64,000 nucleotides of DNA. Source: Plectrocnemia conspersa. Taxonomy: Eukaryota > Arthropoda > Insecta > Trichoptera > Polycentropodidae. Under the pieces are notes generated by a model. It searched no databases, was not told the origin of the DNA, and worked only from the letters and a program-made list of their open reading frames with translations. The stretch covers positions 186,001 through 250,000 of the forward strand of contig VTFK01000361.1 of NCBI GenBank assembly GCA_009617715.1, written 5' to 3'. Positions 10,793 through 21,689 of this stretch are shown here, one piece after another; within the stretch, counting starts at the first letter, position 1, and each line of letters starts with the position of its first letter. Position numbers and translations under genes: made by a program.

Positions 10793-10866
10793 TTTTAGGG
10801 TTTGCCGTCGGAGGTTTAATCCGACGGCAAACTTAAGGAGATTGGCGAATCAGGTGAGCCCTAAAA
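10793..10866. repeat. GC-rich perfect hairpin inside a short TTTTAGGG inverted repeat
   Basis: The 13-bp arms GTTTGCCGTCGGA (10800-10812) and TCCGACGGCAAAC (10820-10832) pair perfectly around GGTTTAA. The outer words TTTTAGGG (10793-10800) and CCCTAAAA (10859-10866) are also inverted. It may be a tiny palindromic element or a structured RNA; the 13-bp stem is short for a miRNA precursor. Confidence 0.6.
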
Positions 10867-10869
10867 CGC

Positions 10870-13560
10870 ATGGGTTAGTCTGTTATGGCTCGAATTGCAT
10901 TCAGTACAATTTAATGAATTACATTCATTCCAATCGGTGCTAACCAATTAAATTTAATCAATTGATTTTTTTTTTAACCAATATAATTTTTCTAAAATAT
11001 GCATTTTTCTATTCAAATTTCAGTAGGGTTATTATTTCAGAGAACAAAATTATATAACTGTAAAAAGCAGAGAGACTATTAATACTACGACACTGTATCA
11101 ATTATACTAACTAGTAGTAGAATTCATTGATTGACGTACAAATATGATAATATGTAATGTCTTTAATGATTAATCTATAAAATAAGAACTAAAAATTGTT
11201 GGTTCAAATTAATGCGTGATTTCAATTATAAAAATACCCTTAATACAAATAATGTTCGTATAAGTTTAAAGATTAGAAAAAATAGTTTTTATCGTTTGAG
11301 ATGATCTGTATCTATGCTGATTTAATTTGTCTTAAAGTTTAAAAAATAGTTATTATTACGAAACAAAAAGTTACCTTTTAAGTCCCGATGTTTCTTGCGA
11401 AGTTTTCTTTTCTTTAAAAAATCTATGATTGCTTCTTTTCAATCAAAAATATATTTAATATTTTGGCTATCGATATCCATTGTACATCTGTCTCATATTG
11501 TTTTGTTTATCGATTACTTTAAAGTAAAACTATAGGTAAAATATTTTATTGGCACAAATTGTGCTTATGCATTTCACCATAAGAGACAAAATAACAGTCA
11601 TAGCAAGAGATTCAGGACTAGAGTTATTAATATTACTTTAAACTTTTTATTAAAGTCTCTAATAAAATACCTGATTGAACAATATCATAAATACCCTCAT
11701 ATTCATCATTTCTAATTAAAAAATTGTTTATCTGAAAATCTTAAAATATACATAACTATCATTTCAAATTATGTGTAATTTTATGTAATACTTCGGCTCA
11801 ATAAATTATCTATTTTCTTTCTAATCCGACATTGTTGAGCTATTTACTGATAATTGCAAAACAAGACTTAATTTATTATTATTATTATTAAATTTAATAC
11901 GAAAAGGGGTTCATTTCATTGGCTAGCAAAAAAACCTGATAAGTTTTCATCATTTTATATATAAAAGCTTATAATATTATAAGTCAATGCATAATAGTTA
12001 CCATTTGAGTTTAATTATTGTATCTTTAAAATTACAAAAAAAAACTTTATTGATAATTGTCATCATATTAATCGCTAACATTCGTAGTTAAAAATATGTA
12101 GCTGTGTTAATAAGAAAATAATGTTACTTGTAAACACAACTTAATGACGGTTAATTAAAAAGTTAACTAAAAGATACGAAACGAGCAAACTTTGTATTTG
12201 ACTAACCAACGATACTATTTCATTGAATAAATACATTGCTCACAAACGACATTTAAATTGTCTACACAGGGGCGAATTCGGTGTATTTTCCAACATTATA
12301 AAGTCAAGCCCTGAATTATAATATTGTATAGTAAATAATTAGTTATAAATATTTATTTCTATGTAAAGCTCTACTTATTAAAAAAGAAATAGTTAGATTT
12401 ATTAAAGTAAAAAACTTTAAAGTTAATTTAAATACTTTGGATTACGTCCCACGAAACTGGAAGTGAACGATCATCAAAATGTCATTTGGACATAATGGGA
12501 AAAAATAAACAAGTTTTCGGTTTAATTCGTACAGCTCAACAATCACATGCATTAGAATAACAGGTACACAATACACCTTGTATATGTATACTATTATATT
12601 GATAATACGTATTCAATGCACCTGTTTGAGTCCTATTAATAACACCACTCAAATTATATACGATTATTACATCGTGTATTTGTGTATAACGATTAATGAT
12701 TGCTATTCTATCGTTCAATGTATGATAATGCACTTAATTATTGTATTATTAGTGATGCTTTTAGAAATATAAATACGTTTTTATTAGGTACGATAAAAAA
12801 TATCAATATAAATATTTTAAAGTTTTAAAAATGATAATTTTAACAATGTTGAGTTTTTTATGTTATGATGATGGTATGATTTATGTTAATGATCGCTAAA
12901 TAGGATACACGGGGTTCTAAACCGAAAGGTTAGGTTATAATTAAGTTGCGGTCTAAAATGTAGCATGTAAATATATACTGAGATCATCCACGTGAAGCAA
13001 ATGTTTTTTTTATGAGCATTGTAGAAATGTACGTTTGTGAGCGAAATTAAAAAAAATATACATACATATGAATAATAACTGGCATAATATTTTTCATGTT
13101 ATTAAGATACTATATATTTCTTTATAGTAAAACCGCACATAAAAGATCTTTCTAAATTATTTTTAATATTTACTTTTATTAATACATTATATTTCATATT
13201 TTTCTCAATGAAAATTCTTTAAAGGAGTTGTAATCTTTTTTTATTAGTCGATTTATTTTAGATTGTTCTATATTTTGTAACAAATATATAATAACTACAT
13301 TTTTAAGTTAGCTTGCATGACGATTTCATCTGCAGTATTCACATTTCGCGTTAATAATTTGCTTTGTGAATAGCATTGTTAAATAAAAATATTAGAACTA
13401 TTAGAATTGCTTTTTACTATATAAAGTAGTTTTTATTTTATCATGCAATTTGTATTTTCACTTTATTGTGAAGGGTCAAATGGTAAATATTTTAAGCTCA
13501 GCATCCAGGAAGCAAAATTAAATTAAGGTTTAAAGAAATAACATTTTTATTCTAAATTTC
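10870..13560. other. AT-rich stretch without recognisable gene
   Basis: Long AT-rich filler with an ATT microsatellite at about 11876-11893. A slightly GC-richer patch at 12530-12740 has E-box words (ACAGGTACAC, GCACCTGTTTG) and two opposed frames of 64-65 codons with no domain. No transposon end was found. Confidence 0.35.
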
Positions 13561-13633
13561 ACTTTGTTGATGTGTGTTAAATTCGTTAGAAAGTCCCATG
13601 ATATCTGCAGAAAAAGATAATTTATACAGCTAT

Positions 13634-14095
13634 TTAGTATTTGATAATAATAGTTGAAAATCGCAATAAAAGTTTACAGTGGCTAAGCCATCGAACTTCT
13701 GTATGGTAGAGCATGTCAGGATATTCGGCTTCCATGTCTGATAAAAAACAGTCATAGAACTGACGACAGTTAAGTTCACGAGAGCATATTAAGTTCACCG
13801 CTGGGACAGCTGGTTCAATAACACATGATAGATTGAGATGTTTCCCATAAATTCCCTGCTGGTGAATTGTAACCAATTATCACAATTCTCATATTTGCCT
13901 TAAACTGTTCCGCGTATATTTGTATCACCATCGGATGTGACACATTTTAGTCGATTACATTTGAGAATGTACTTCATTACAAATATTATCGTATGTATTT
14001 GTTTCATATAGACTATACAAGCATTTTTTAGTCACTTCAATCATAGCATTAACTCCTTAAATAAACAATGTGACGCAAACCAGTAACCCACTTAG
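13634..14095 (-). pseudogene. hAT-superfamily transposase relic (GTF2IRD2/Charlie-like)
   Basis: Reading leftward on the minus strand and crossing frames, the order of motifs is: TLFI-stop-GVNAMIEVTKKCL (about 14020-14065); LKCVTSDGDTNIRGTV (about 13905-13952), the VTSDGA block with a catalytic Asp; and an open frame at 13634-13876 containing IYGKHLNLSCVIEPAV, NLICSRELNCRQFYDCFLSD and YHTEVRWLSHCKLLLRF. These match the order FIRGV ... VTSDGAPAM-G ... IHQE-LC-K-L-L ... VNFIRS--LNHRQF ... YHTEVRWLSRG in hAT transposases domesticated as GTF2IRD2-like proteins. In-frame stops and frameshifts show it is dead. The N-terminal zinc finger and the C-terminal dimerisation part were not found. Confidence 0.75.
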
Positions 14096-14219
14096 TAATT
14101 AAATGTTTATAGAAGCTTCTAAAAATGGGTTTTTACTGTTACAGTTTTCACCTAACCCTTTATTTATACAAAGTATTCGCTATTTCGCAAAGAGCACTTG
14201 TAATAATTTGCCATAGGGT

Positions 14220-14346
14220 GCCTTGGAAAAAGAGAATCGAAAAATTTGGAAATTATTGGTTGAGATTGAAAAAAAGATCACTTTTTAATTGGCTATTGAT
14301 GTTACTCACAATGTGCTCAAACTATTTAGTAACTGTTTTAAAATAA
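14220..14346 (+). repeat. Diverged repeat shared with 45340-45470
   Basis: The 25-mer TTGATGTTACTCACAATGTG-CTCAA at 14296-14320 recurs in inverse orientation at 45348-45372 with one mismatch, and similarity continues upstream more weakly. In one frame both give D-V-T-H-x-V-L-x-x-x-F (AIDVTHNVLKLF here, PVDVTHSVLNNVF there), so it may be an old coding repeat. The family is not recognised. It abuts the hAT relic but on the other strand. Confidence 0.5.
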
Positions 14347-14640
14347 AATCTTAGCTTCGCGGTCCAGATATGGCCTACGGGTCGTATTTAATTACTAATA
14401 CCTGGGAGACCTGGGTTCGAATCTAAAATGAAGACTAGTATTTTTCTATTTCTATCGTTTCTGCGAGATCGTAGATTAGTAATTATTATATAATTATAAA
14501 TTCGATTGATCATTACCAGTTGATCATTACCACGGATGAATATAGTGAAAAATAATTAAAATAAAATTGAACTAGCGTTTGTATTGTAACATGAATTGAT
14601 TGTAAGCTGTGGCTTATAATTAATAAAATAAATATAACTG
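14345..14640 (+). repeat. tRNA-derived SINE, copy 1
   Basis: The head has an A-box-like TGGCCTACGGG (about 14374) and a good B box GGTTCGAATC (about 14413), the internal RNA polymerase III promoter spacing of a tRNA-derived SINE. The body contains GATTAGTAATTATTATATAA, GAACTAG and TGTAAGCTGTGGCTTATAAT and ends in an AATAAAATAAATA tail. Body words recur in the copy at 18915-19340. It is not a functional tRNA: the cloverleaf stems are absent. Confidence 0.6.
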
Positions 14641-15840
14641 ATATGCAGACTTTGATTTTAGTTCGGTGACTTACTACTTCCGATCGATAATTATAGGTTA
14701 TGTTTTCTTAGATTTATATAAATATATGATATAAAAAATATTTACTAATGACCATATTCAGCTTATAGAGATTATCACATACATATATCGGCTATAAAAA
14801 ACTATATTTCTTATAAAAAATCTAATAACAGTAAATCAGTTCACATTTTTTTATTATTAAAATCAAGTTATTAAATCTTTGCATCAAACAATTGTAATGG
14901 AATTTAATCTCATCAAAGTTAATGTTATATAATATAAAAACGACTATTACAAATATTGCATGCAATAAAAAACTAATGACTTTATACTTTATACCAAAGA
15001 TTTCAAGTTTTAAAATATTTTATTTTTTTCTTTTTTAAATGGAAAAACTTAAGTTTGAATAAATTTAATATGTATCGTGTATAATAATGCATTCTAATGA
15101 AATATTTAAAATCAAGGGTTTTGTCAAAACAAAAATATAGAAAAACAATAGAGTTTGTAGAAAATTTTCGAAGGTATTGAAAAACTACTAGGTAACTTTG
15201 TGCAAAAAATGTTGTTGTTTAAAGTTTTTATTAATTATATTTATTTATTGATAAGTATCTTTTTAATGTCAAATATAAGACTATTACATAATTTATATGA
15301 TTCTTTCTTCTTCGGGCAAAGTTAACTCAACTTTTTGACGCATCTGTGGTTAAAATATGCGAGAAAGGATGTTTTTGTCTTACACACCGACAACCATTTT
15401 TAAAAGCTCGAAAAAACAAATATAATTACTTAGCATTGCTTCAAAAAATAATAATTCAATAAAACTTAACATGTACTTTCAATTCGATCGTTTTTCTCAT
15501 ACATCATACGATCGAATTGATTGAATCAACGCATAATATTCACAATTTAATTAATTACCTCCATAGTGTCGTGATAAAATATGGGTTATATTATTAATTG
15601 ATAGCTACAATATCACTCATTAATCAGAATCAAACTTAGTTTAACCGATCTCTTGCTGCGAAGTATAGACAGTCAGATATAGTTATATTAAAATTACTCG
15701 TTGGATATTTCATTTTTAAATACTGTTGATATAATACTGATGAAACCAGAACGAAAAGTTCTACATAAATTTACGAATTACCCATTGATATACGTTGAAG
15801 CACCATTAATAAAATACATATAAAATATTTCATATAAGAA
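14641..15840. other. AT-rich stretch with one inverted repeat
   Basis: AT-rich filler. The only structure noticed is the inverted repeat at 15480-15519: CAATTCGATCGT and ACGATCGAATTG, 12-bp perfect arms separated by 16 bp. Confidence 0.4.
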
Positions 15841-15844
15841 TTAT

Positions 15845-16165
15845 TTACACACGTCTTTGTGACGCGTTCGACGGCTGTACCTTATAATTTGTGTCGTACT
15901 GTGACATTATCCAGAAGGTGTCACAATGAGACCGTGTCACGTTATGTAGACATAATAACACCCTTGGCTTTCCTTGGCTGACACGTGGAGACATCCCGCG
16001 GGTTTAATCAGTGGCTCGCGCGAGCCACTTCCGTTTCACAAGTCAGAACTAAAGTAATGCTCACAAAGCAACGATTTAAGGACAAATGTCGCTACTTTGC
16101 AGGACAAAGGCGCTACGGCGAGATTTTGTTTAAACCCCTTTTCTTTATTTAAACCGCCCCAATAA
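15845..16165. promoter_or_regulatory. GC-richer island with a 20-bp perfect palindrome
   Basis: Contains several GTGAC/GTGTC words, two CTTGGCT repeats, a CACGTG E-box (about 15982) and the perfect palindrome AGTGGCTCGCGCGAGCCACT at 16010-16029. A near-tandem pair AGGACAAATGTCGCTAC / AGGACAAAGGCGCTAC occurs at about 16079-16118. A dense dyad-symmetric patch like this suggests a protein-binding element; there is no ORF over it. Confidence 0.45.
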
Positions 16166-16386
16166 AATTTCCTTTAAACATCATTGTTCCCTTTTATTAA
16201 ATTTGATATTGTGATATTTGGTAAATTATACGTTGTGTATGTCAAATAATATTTTTTTAGAAAAAAATAGTATAAAAATTGTTTTACAGAATTTTGTGTG
16301 TTGTATATGTTTGTAGTTATATACGTAGGCATGTCGCTTCTGAAAATTTCATTGGATTTTTTTTAATAATAAATTTATTCTGTAAA

Positions 16387-16473
16387 ATGACGGAGGCTAG
16401 TGCGCCGCGGGGTTTTCTGCTAAGAATGGGGGCGGAGTACCGGCCCTTTCAAAAAGGTACAACTCAATTTTAA
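16387..16473 (+). other. Small GC-rich ORF, 28 codons, candidate exon
   Basis: ATGACGGAGGCTAGTGCGCC opens a 28-codon frame (MTEASAPRGFLLRMGAEYRP...) in an isolated 80-bp GC-rich patch within AT-rich DNA, ending near AAAAAGGTACAA, a weak possible donor. Composition is protein-like, but there is no family match I know and no promoter. It could instead be a short regulatory island. Confidence 0.15.
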
Positions 16474-16625
16474 GTCTTCAATTACAATATTGAAACCCCA
16501 TTTTGTTTCGTAGCTACATATATGTACTTATGTATTAGTAAGACGTTAATAAAATGTATTTATACATACAATATTATAATAATTTATTTCAAATCATAAT
16601 TCTCGAAAGCCCAACACTGAGAAAA

Positions 16626-16658
16626 AATACCAAACCAGCTTCTAGCTGGTTTGGTATT
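16626..16658. repeat. Perfect hairpin, 15-bp arms
   Basis: AATACCAAACCAGCT, loop TCT, AGCTGGTTTGGTATT. The perfect stem with a 3-base loop is higher in GC than the surroundings. A MITE remnant is more likely than a miRNA precursor because of the short arms. Confidence 0.65.
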
Positions 16659-16664
16659 ATCATT

Positions 16665-16955
16665 ATAATAATTACAAATTCCAATTGAATATATCCAATT
16701 AAGTTTTCCTAGATTTTCTTAATCTCACGGGTGAGTATTGTAATCAAGATTTGAAGTGACAAATATTGATTGTAATCAGTATTATTAGTTTATAATTATT
16801 AAAATAGACGTCACTGTATTACCGTTTTTGATTTCAGTCTGATGTCTCATTATTTACTTAGTGTTAGCTTACTTACCTGACACACCCAATTGGTACTAAT
16901 TTACCCCATTGTAACGCATTGAGCTTACGATTTTCTAGTTACAATGCAAGATAAA
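16665..16955 (+). repeat. SINE copy 2 (head lost)
   Basis: Body words TTCCAATTGAATATATCCAA, TTTTCCTAGATTTTCTTAAT, AATAGACGTCAC, GTCTCATTATTTACTTAGT and CCCCATTGTAACGCATTGAG-CTTA are colinear with the SINE at 18915-19340 (TTCCAATTGATCATC, TTTTCCTAGATTTTTCTGAT, CCCATTGTAACTTATTGGGC). The tRNA-like head is missing and the tail has decayed. Confidence 0.55.
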
Positions 16956-17500
16956 AAAATGTGTACTGGACATATTTCCAGAAAAACTAAACTCCTGAAT
17001 TTTGTCATATAGTTTTTATTACAGAACATATAGAAAACTTTTGAAACTAGATAAGTTTTGTTTTGTATTATGTTAATGCTTAAGTTACTATTTTGGCTTG
17101 AATTTAGATTGTCCATATTTGTTTCGATTTGTTGCTTTTGTCTTTAGTTAATCTCATGAATATTATAGTAACACAATAATAATCAGAAATCGGTACAAAA
17201 TTATGGCGAAAAATAATATGATTAGCAGAAAGCTTACATTTAAGCTTTAAAGGAATGTGATAAATTACTTAATCTTTTTTAGCCAAAATCTTTTAAATTA
17301 GCATTATATTTTAAATGACTAGTTAAATCATTATATTCCATAACAAATATATAAAAAATATACAGGTTCCGTGTCTCTTATATATTTTTTTTCGAAATCT
17401 TTGTTTGCCGTTGGAACGCCATATAAATTATATTTATATAATCGAATAAACATTTTAATAATTGAAAAATTACAATAAACAAACATTGATAAATAATAGT
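16956..17500. other. AT-rich stretch without recognisable feature
   Basis: AT-rich sequence with chance frames only. Confidence 0.4.
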
Positions 17501-17504
17501 AATA

Positions 17505-17800
17505 AAACACCCCATTAGGGACACAGTTTACAAAGCACCTTATATGGGGGCGCAGATCATCAGCGACGCTTATCTTTAGATTGTTATCGGCGGGGTGCGT
17601 CTTAGGAGAACGATGTAGTGCCGGCATTCTCGCTTCATGAAGTTAACCCGAAAGGCTTATCTGGAGGAGGCTTTAAATGAGTGTTCAATGGGATATTCCT
17701 GATGCAAGTAAAAGAAATATGGTTTCTAAAAATGACTCAGAAATATATGTTACCTTTGGGCGACAAGCGGTCGCCACAATTTAATCCAAAAAACCCTAGC
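17505..17800. promoter_or_regulatory. GC-richer island
   Basis: Includes TATGGGGGCGCAGATCATC, ATTGTTATCGGCGGGGTGCG, CTTCATGAAG and, at 17758, GGCGACAAGCGGTCGCC (6-bp dyad). No coding signal. Confidence 0.35.
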
Positions 17801-18059
17801 CTGTTTGATAAAACATACTAAAATAAAAATAGTATACAGCCTTTCTTGCTTCATAGTTTTTGATTATTTATTATTATAAAGGTATTTTTAATTTTACAGT
17901 TTAGATTTGATTTATTAACAATTTTGTGGTTAATTTTTTTTTTATGAATTGAAAAATTTAGTTGCTGTTGGAATGAAATACTTAAATTAAATAAAATATT
18001 TTTGACTTGCTTTAAATAATAGATGCAAAATGATAATTAGACGTAACAAAGAATAACAC

Positions 18060-18650
18060 AAAACGTTCGCATAGCGGAAAGCCCGTTTCAATAATTTTTG
18101 CTCTTGCATTTTTTATTTGCTCTCAAACACGTGTAATTTAGTATGCAGATAGAACGACTCAAAAGCGGCTCTATTAGCATGGCATTATTGTGATATTTTC
18201 GTAGCGAAACCGACCATTTGCTTCCACTCATCGGGCAATTTCGAAACGGTCGTAATAAGCGATGGGCGCAGCCGACGCGGCCCGCGCTTGCGGAAGCTCT
18301 GACTCGTTGCTTATGCAATTCAATGCACAATAAACTATTTGTCAAACAATAAAACGCCGGTTGAGCTCTTTTAATTTGTTGCTAATTTCCACGTAGATTG
18401 GTTGTTTGATGTTGGCTTTATTGATTATACACAACGATGGTCTCGGTCGTGGGCTCAATTATTTATCGAATCGTACGAGAAAATTTGCGCAGATATTGTT
18501 AGCCGCATGCGAAACGGTTAATTACTGTGTTTTTCGTATTTGATTTGATTGTGAACGATTTGATGTAATTAATGCTGGTAGATACGTATTTTCATACGAA
18601 CGCTTTGTGTTTAAATTTGCCGTTTATATACCTGTAGGTATTGTAGGTGG
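18060..18650. promoter_or_regulatory. GC-richer island, one of the largest in the window
   Basis: Runs about 600 bp with CACGTG (18128), GCATGGCATTATTGTGAT, CAGCCGACGCGGCCCGCGC, TATGCAATTCAATGCACAAT, FOX-like GTCAAACAAT and TTGTTTGATG, and repeated GATTTGATT words. The minus-strand 85-codon frame is not domain-like. Candidate enhancer by composition and motif density only. Confidence 0.45.
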
Positions 18651-18914
18651 ATAATGACTGAAAACTGTTTAGTTTATGAAATAAAAAAATTGTTACTATA
18701 CTAAAGCATACCTTAATAAAACACCAAAACATACCTTAATAAAAAATTTTTCAATTTACAATGTATAAAATTTAAGTTAATTAAATTTATTCTAAGGTAA
18801 TCTATGAACCGATTTTTGCTACTTATCTTGCATTAAAGATATAGTTTTTGAAGCTAGTTTTGTCGAAACATGTCTATTTTGATGGTTACTAAGCTGTACA
18901 TTCTTTCAAAGTTT

Positions 18915-19340
18915 AACGGCAAATATATTAGTTGGTGACTAATATCTGAAACATATGGGTTCGAATCTTATATGGACGAATCTTATAACGGCAAATATAT
19001 TAGTTGGTGACTAATATCTGAAACATATGGGTTCGAATTTTAATTTCTATTGTGTTTTGGAGATCGGAATTAGTAATTGTTATATAACGATAATTCCAAT
19101 TGATCATCAAAGATTAGATTTTCCTAGATTTTTCTGATCTTACAAATACTATTACTAATTATTACAGAATTGAACTAGTTTGAGTACAGCGGCATTTATT
19201 ACTCGTAAGCTGCAATTATAATTTTGTGACATTGTATGGAATCTCATTAATTACTTAGTAGTTGTTGATTTTGTTTATCCCATTGTAACTTATTGGGCTT
19301 ATGCCTATCATGGTAAATAAATAAATAAAATATTATAACA
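18915..19340 (+). repeat. tRNA-derived SINE, copy 3, with tandemly duplicated head
   Basis: The head unit AACGGCAAATATATTAGTTG ... ATATGGGTTCGAATCT occurs twice with a 72-bp period (18915-18986 and from 18987), each with a B box GGGTTCGAAT. The body shares words with the SINE copies at 14345 and 16665, and the 3' end is CATGGTAAATAAATAAATAA, a short A-rich tandem tail usual for LINE-mobilised SINEs. It is the best preserved copy here. The target-site duplication could not be fixed. Confidence 0.65.
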
Positions 19341-19819
19341 GTTAAATCCAGGTTAAATCAGACGATGTATTTTATTATTGGATTAAAAAATTTTAGATAA
19401 AATAAAAGTTCAATCAAAAATCACATTGAAAAGGCGAATTAATAGGTATTAAAAACAATTTTAATTTTTTTCTTCATTTTGCGAAGCAGTATTTTCTTCA
19501 TTCTGCAAAGCTCTATATAATTCAAATATCTATTTAAAATAAATTATCGAAAATATAAAAAATTCTATGAAATGTTGTTGTGTTTGTGATGTATAATTTC
19601 TGCTAAACATTGGAAAATATTACAGTGTATTTCATGTTTCTTTCTCGAGATTTTTAAATTTAAATCATGTGTGTAATACACATAATTTAAATGATACAGA
19701 GGTATCTCTGAGTCTTTAAAATGAATCTGTTTTGACAATATGTTAAATTTATTATAGTTAATTATAATATTCGCATTTAAACTATACGAGTATTTATAAT
19801 TGTAACTAATAGCAATGTA

Positions 19820-20303
19820 TAGTCCGTCCAAGATGTTAACGCTCATCATCGTTGTGTTGGAAACAAGGTCAGTTTTACGCGAATTTGTTTACATCGTTAG
19901 GAAAACGTTACCAGTACTAAATCAGGACTGTTTTAAAGGTAGTGTGACCATACGTTGGAAATTTAATTAAAAATTATAATATGTTATATTTTTATTTTAA
20001 ATTATTGTCATGTGTTATTTTGTATTTAATAGAACAATTCCTGTAATATTCTATTCCTATTTTTAAAAAATATTATATTAAACAGATATTCAGTCTGGAG
20101 AGTGATTCCAAAACTGCTATCATGTTTTTGAGTTAAATATGTATATAAATAAATAAAATAAGTAAGAAAGAGATATTTTACATTATCTTAACAAATTAAA
20201 TTAAAATAGGAAAAATTGATTGAACGTTAAATTTCACATGGTCACACTATTATATTCTCTCACCAATACTGTAGCAATGAGCGTTCATATCTTGGACGGA
20301 CTA
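19820..20303. mobile_element. MITE with about 29-bp TIRs and TA target duplication
   Basis: The left end TAGTCCGTCCAAGATGTTAA-CGCTCAT (from 19820) and the inverted right end ATGAGCGTTCATATCTTGGA-CGGACTA (to 20303) match at about 27 of 29 positions and are flanked by TA on both sides (19818-19819 and 20304-20305). There is no transposase ORF. TA duplication and length (484 bp) fit a Tc1/mariner-type MITE. A second TIR element sits inside it, so without the insert this element would be about 180 bp. Confidence 0.75.
19942..20247. mobile_element. Nested MITE inside the 19820-20303 element
   Basis: Termini GTGTGACCAT (19942) and ATGGTCACAC (to 20247) are perfect 10-bp inverted repeats flanked by TA (19940-19941 and 20248-20249). 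Weaker inverse similarity extends inward (GGAAATTTAATT versus TTAAATTTC). The interior of 306 bp is AT-rich and non-coding. TA duplications point to a Tc1/mariner-type transposase in trans. Confidence 0.7.
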
Positions 20304-20499
20304 TATCTACTTGAATAATGCTTTCATTAAATAATTTTAGTGGAGATATATCTTCAAATTTTATATTTGTTATCGTTTTTACATTTGTTTTCATTAACCC
20401 AAATAAAAAATTCCTGAATTCGCCCTGAATATGTAAATTAACCTTTCTATTCTGGTGTACTGAATACCATTGCTGCAGTACTATAATATATACAAGTTA

Positions 20500-20885
20500 T
20501 GTATTTACACATTTGAGAAGTTCGTTCTTTGCATCGATCAGCTATCTTCGGCGCATCGTCCTTGTGTTTAGTGCTGTATCGTGATGATGCTATGGGGTCA
20601 GGGGGCGGTGGCTCAGACGGGGGCGGCGGCGGCGCCCTAATGTATGCAAATTGTCCAGTTCATTATGCACAATCCGCGCTCGGCCAGCGCAGCGGCGGCC
20701 CATTATTATGGCAAATCATTGGGAATTGCAATGTTCTAAATGGCCCACTGGCGCTAGGGGGCGCATCGCCAATGGCCACCGACTGCCACCATTGCCACCG
20801 ACCGGCTCTCCAAATTGTTGTATTAAACTTTACGACTAAACTAATAGCAAATATTAAAACGAGTTCCTCTTGAACAAGTGTGTTG
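20500..20885. promoter_or_regulatory. GC-rich island with octamer and GC-box runs
   Basis: The most GC-rich patch of the first third: GGGGGCGGTGGCTCAG, GGGGGCGGCGGCGGCGCC, an octamer-like TATGCAAATTGTCC (20643), TTATGCACAATCCGCG, and repeated GCCACC words (GGCCACCGACTGCCACC, ATTGCCACCGACC). The 114-codon plus-strand frame opens at TTG and codes a Gly run; without an ATG, a domain or splice context I treat it as non-coding. Confidence 0.4.
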
Positions 20886-21685
20886 GGAATTTGCCTAATT
20901 AGTTGTATAGGTCATTTTTTTCTACAATTTGATTATTATTTCCTGTCTTAATTGTAAATTGCCACCATAATACAACAAGTCAACTTAAGTCTTAACTTTA
21001 CAGGAAGGATTGAAAACTGTTTTATTTCAATTCAGAAGACATCTCTTCCATCATCTCTTTAAACGACATTGTAATAATCATTAAAGGCAAGTTCTGGCAA
21101 TTACCAAAGATGTTCAAGACACTTAGAGTAATTTGCAGATGCTCAAGACATTTTGAGTTGCCAATCCCTATTATAGATAGTTCATTCAATTGCCAATATA
21201 ACAGAAGATGTAAAATACTTAAACATAAATCAACCATCAAAGCTTACATTGTTGTGGAATTTAGGTATATTAAAAAGGTGCAATGAAAAGAGGTTGGTTG
21301 TAAAGATATTGTAACATACATGTGTGAATGAGCAACGTTTATGACTGAAAGCTTAAAAGGCAATTATGTGTTTATTCCAATAACAACATTTATTCCTATC
21401 AATTTATCTTTAAATTTCAAGCGCTTTGCTATTAAATAAATAATTCACAAATCAGTCGCTCAATATTATTTGAGTTTACTTGTAATATGAATTTATTTTT
21501 CATAGTTTAAAAAAAGTTTATTAAGAAATTTACATGTAAATATCGTCCTGTTCAAGTATATGATAAAACTAGAAATAAAATAATTTTCATTTGAAGCAAT
21601 GAGTTTATTTATGTTTAATAAAAAGCTGTTTATTAAATTACAATAAATTTTGTATAGGTGCTAAAAATTATATTATTATATGTGA
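20886..21685. other. AT-rich stretch; one low-complexity minus-strand frame
   Basis: A minus-strand frame at 21022-21240 encodes a Leu/Ile/Met-rich 72-residue sequence with a repeated (C)LEHLQ/LNIFGNCQNL pattern, derived from repeated TTCAAGACA / TCAAGACAT words at about 21110-21155. It is not recognised, and I would not call a gene. Confidence 0.3.
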
Positions 21686-21689
21686 GAAA

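Noticed and set aside
14374..14422. tRNA gene
   Set aside because: A and B boxes are present but acceptor and anticodon stems do not pair; it is a SINE head.
20529..20873. 114-codon Gly-rich frame as a gene
   Set aside because: TTG start, low-complexity Gly run from GGC repeats, no splice or promoter support.
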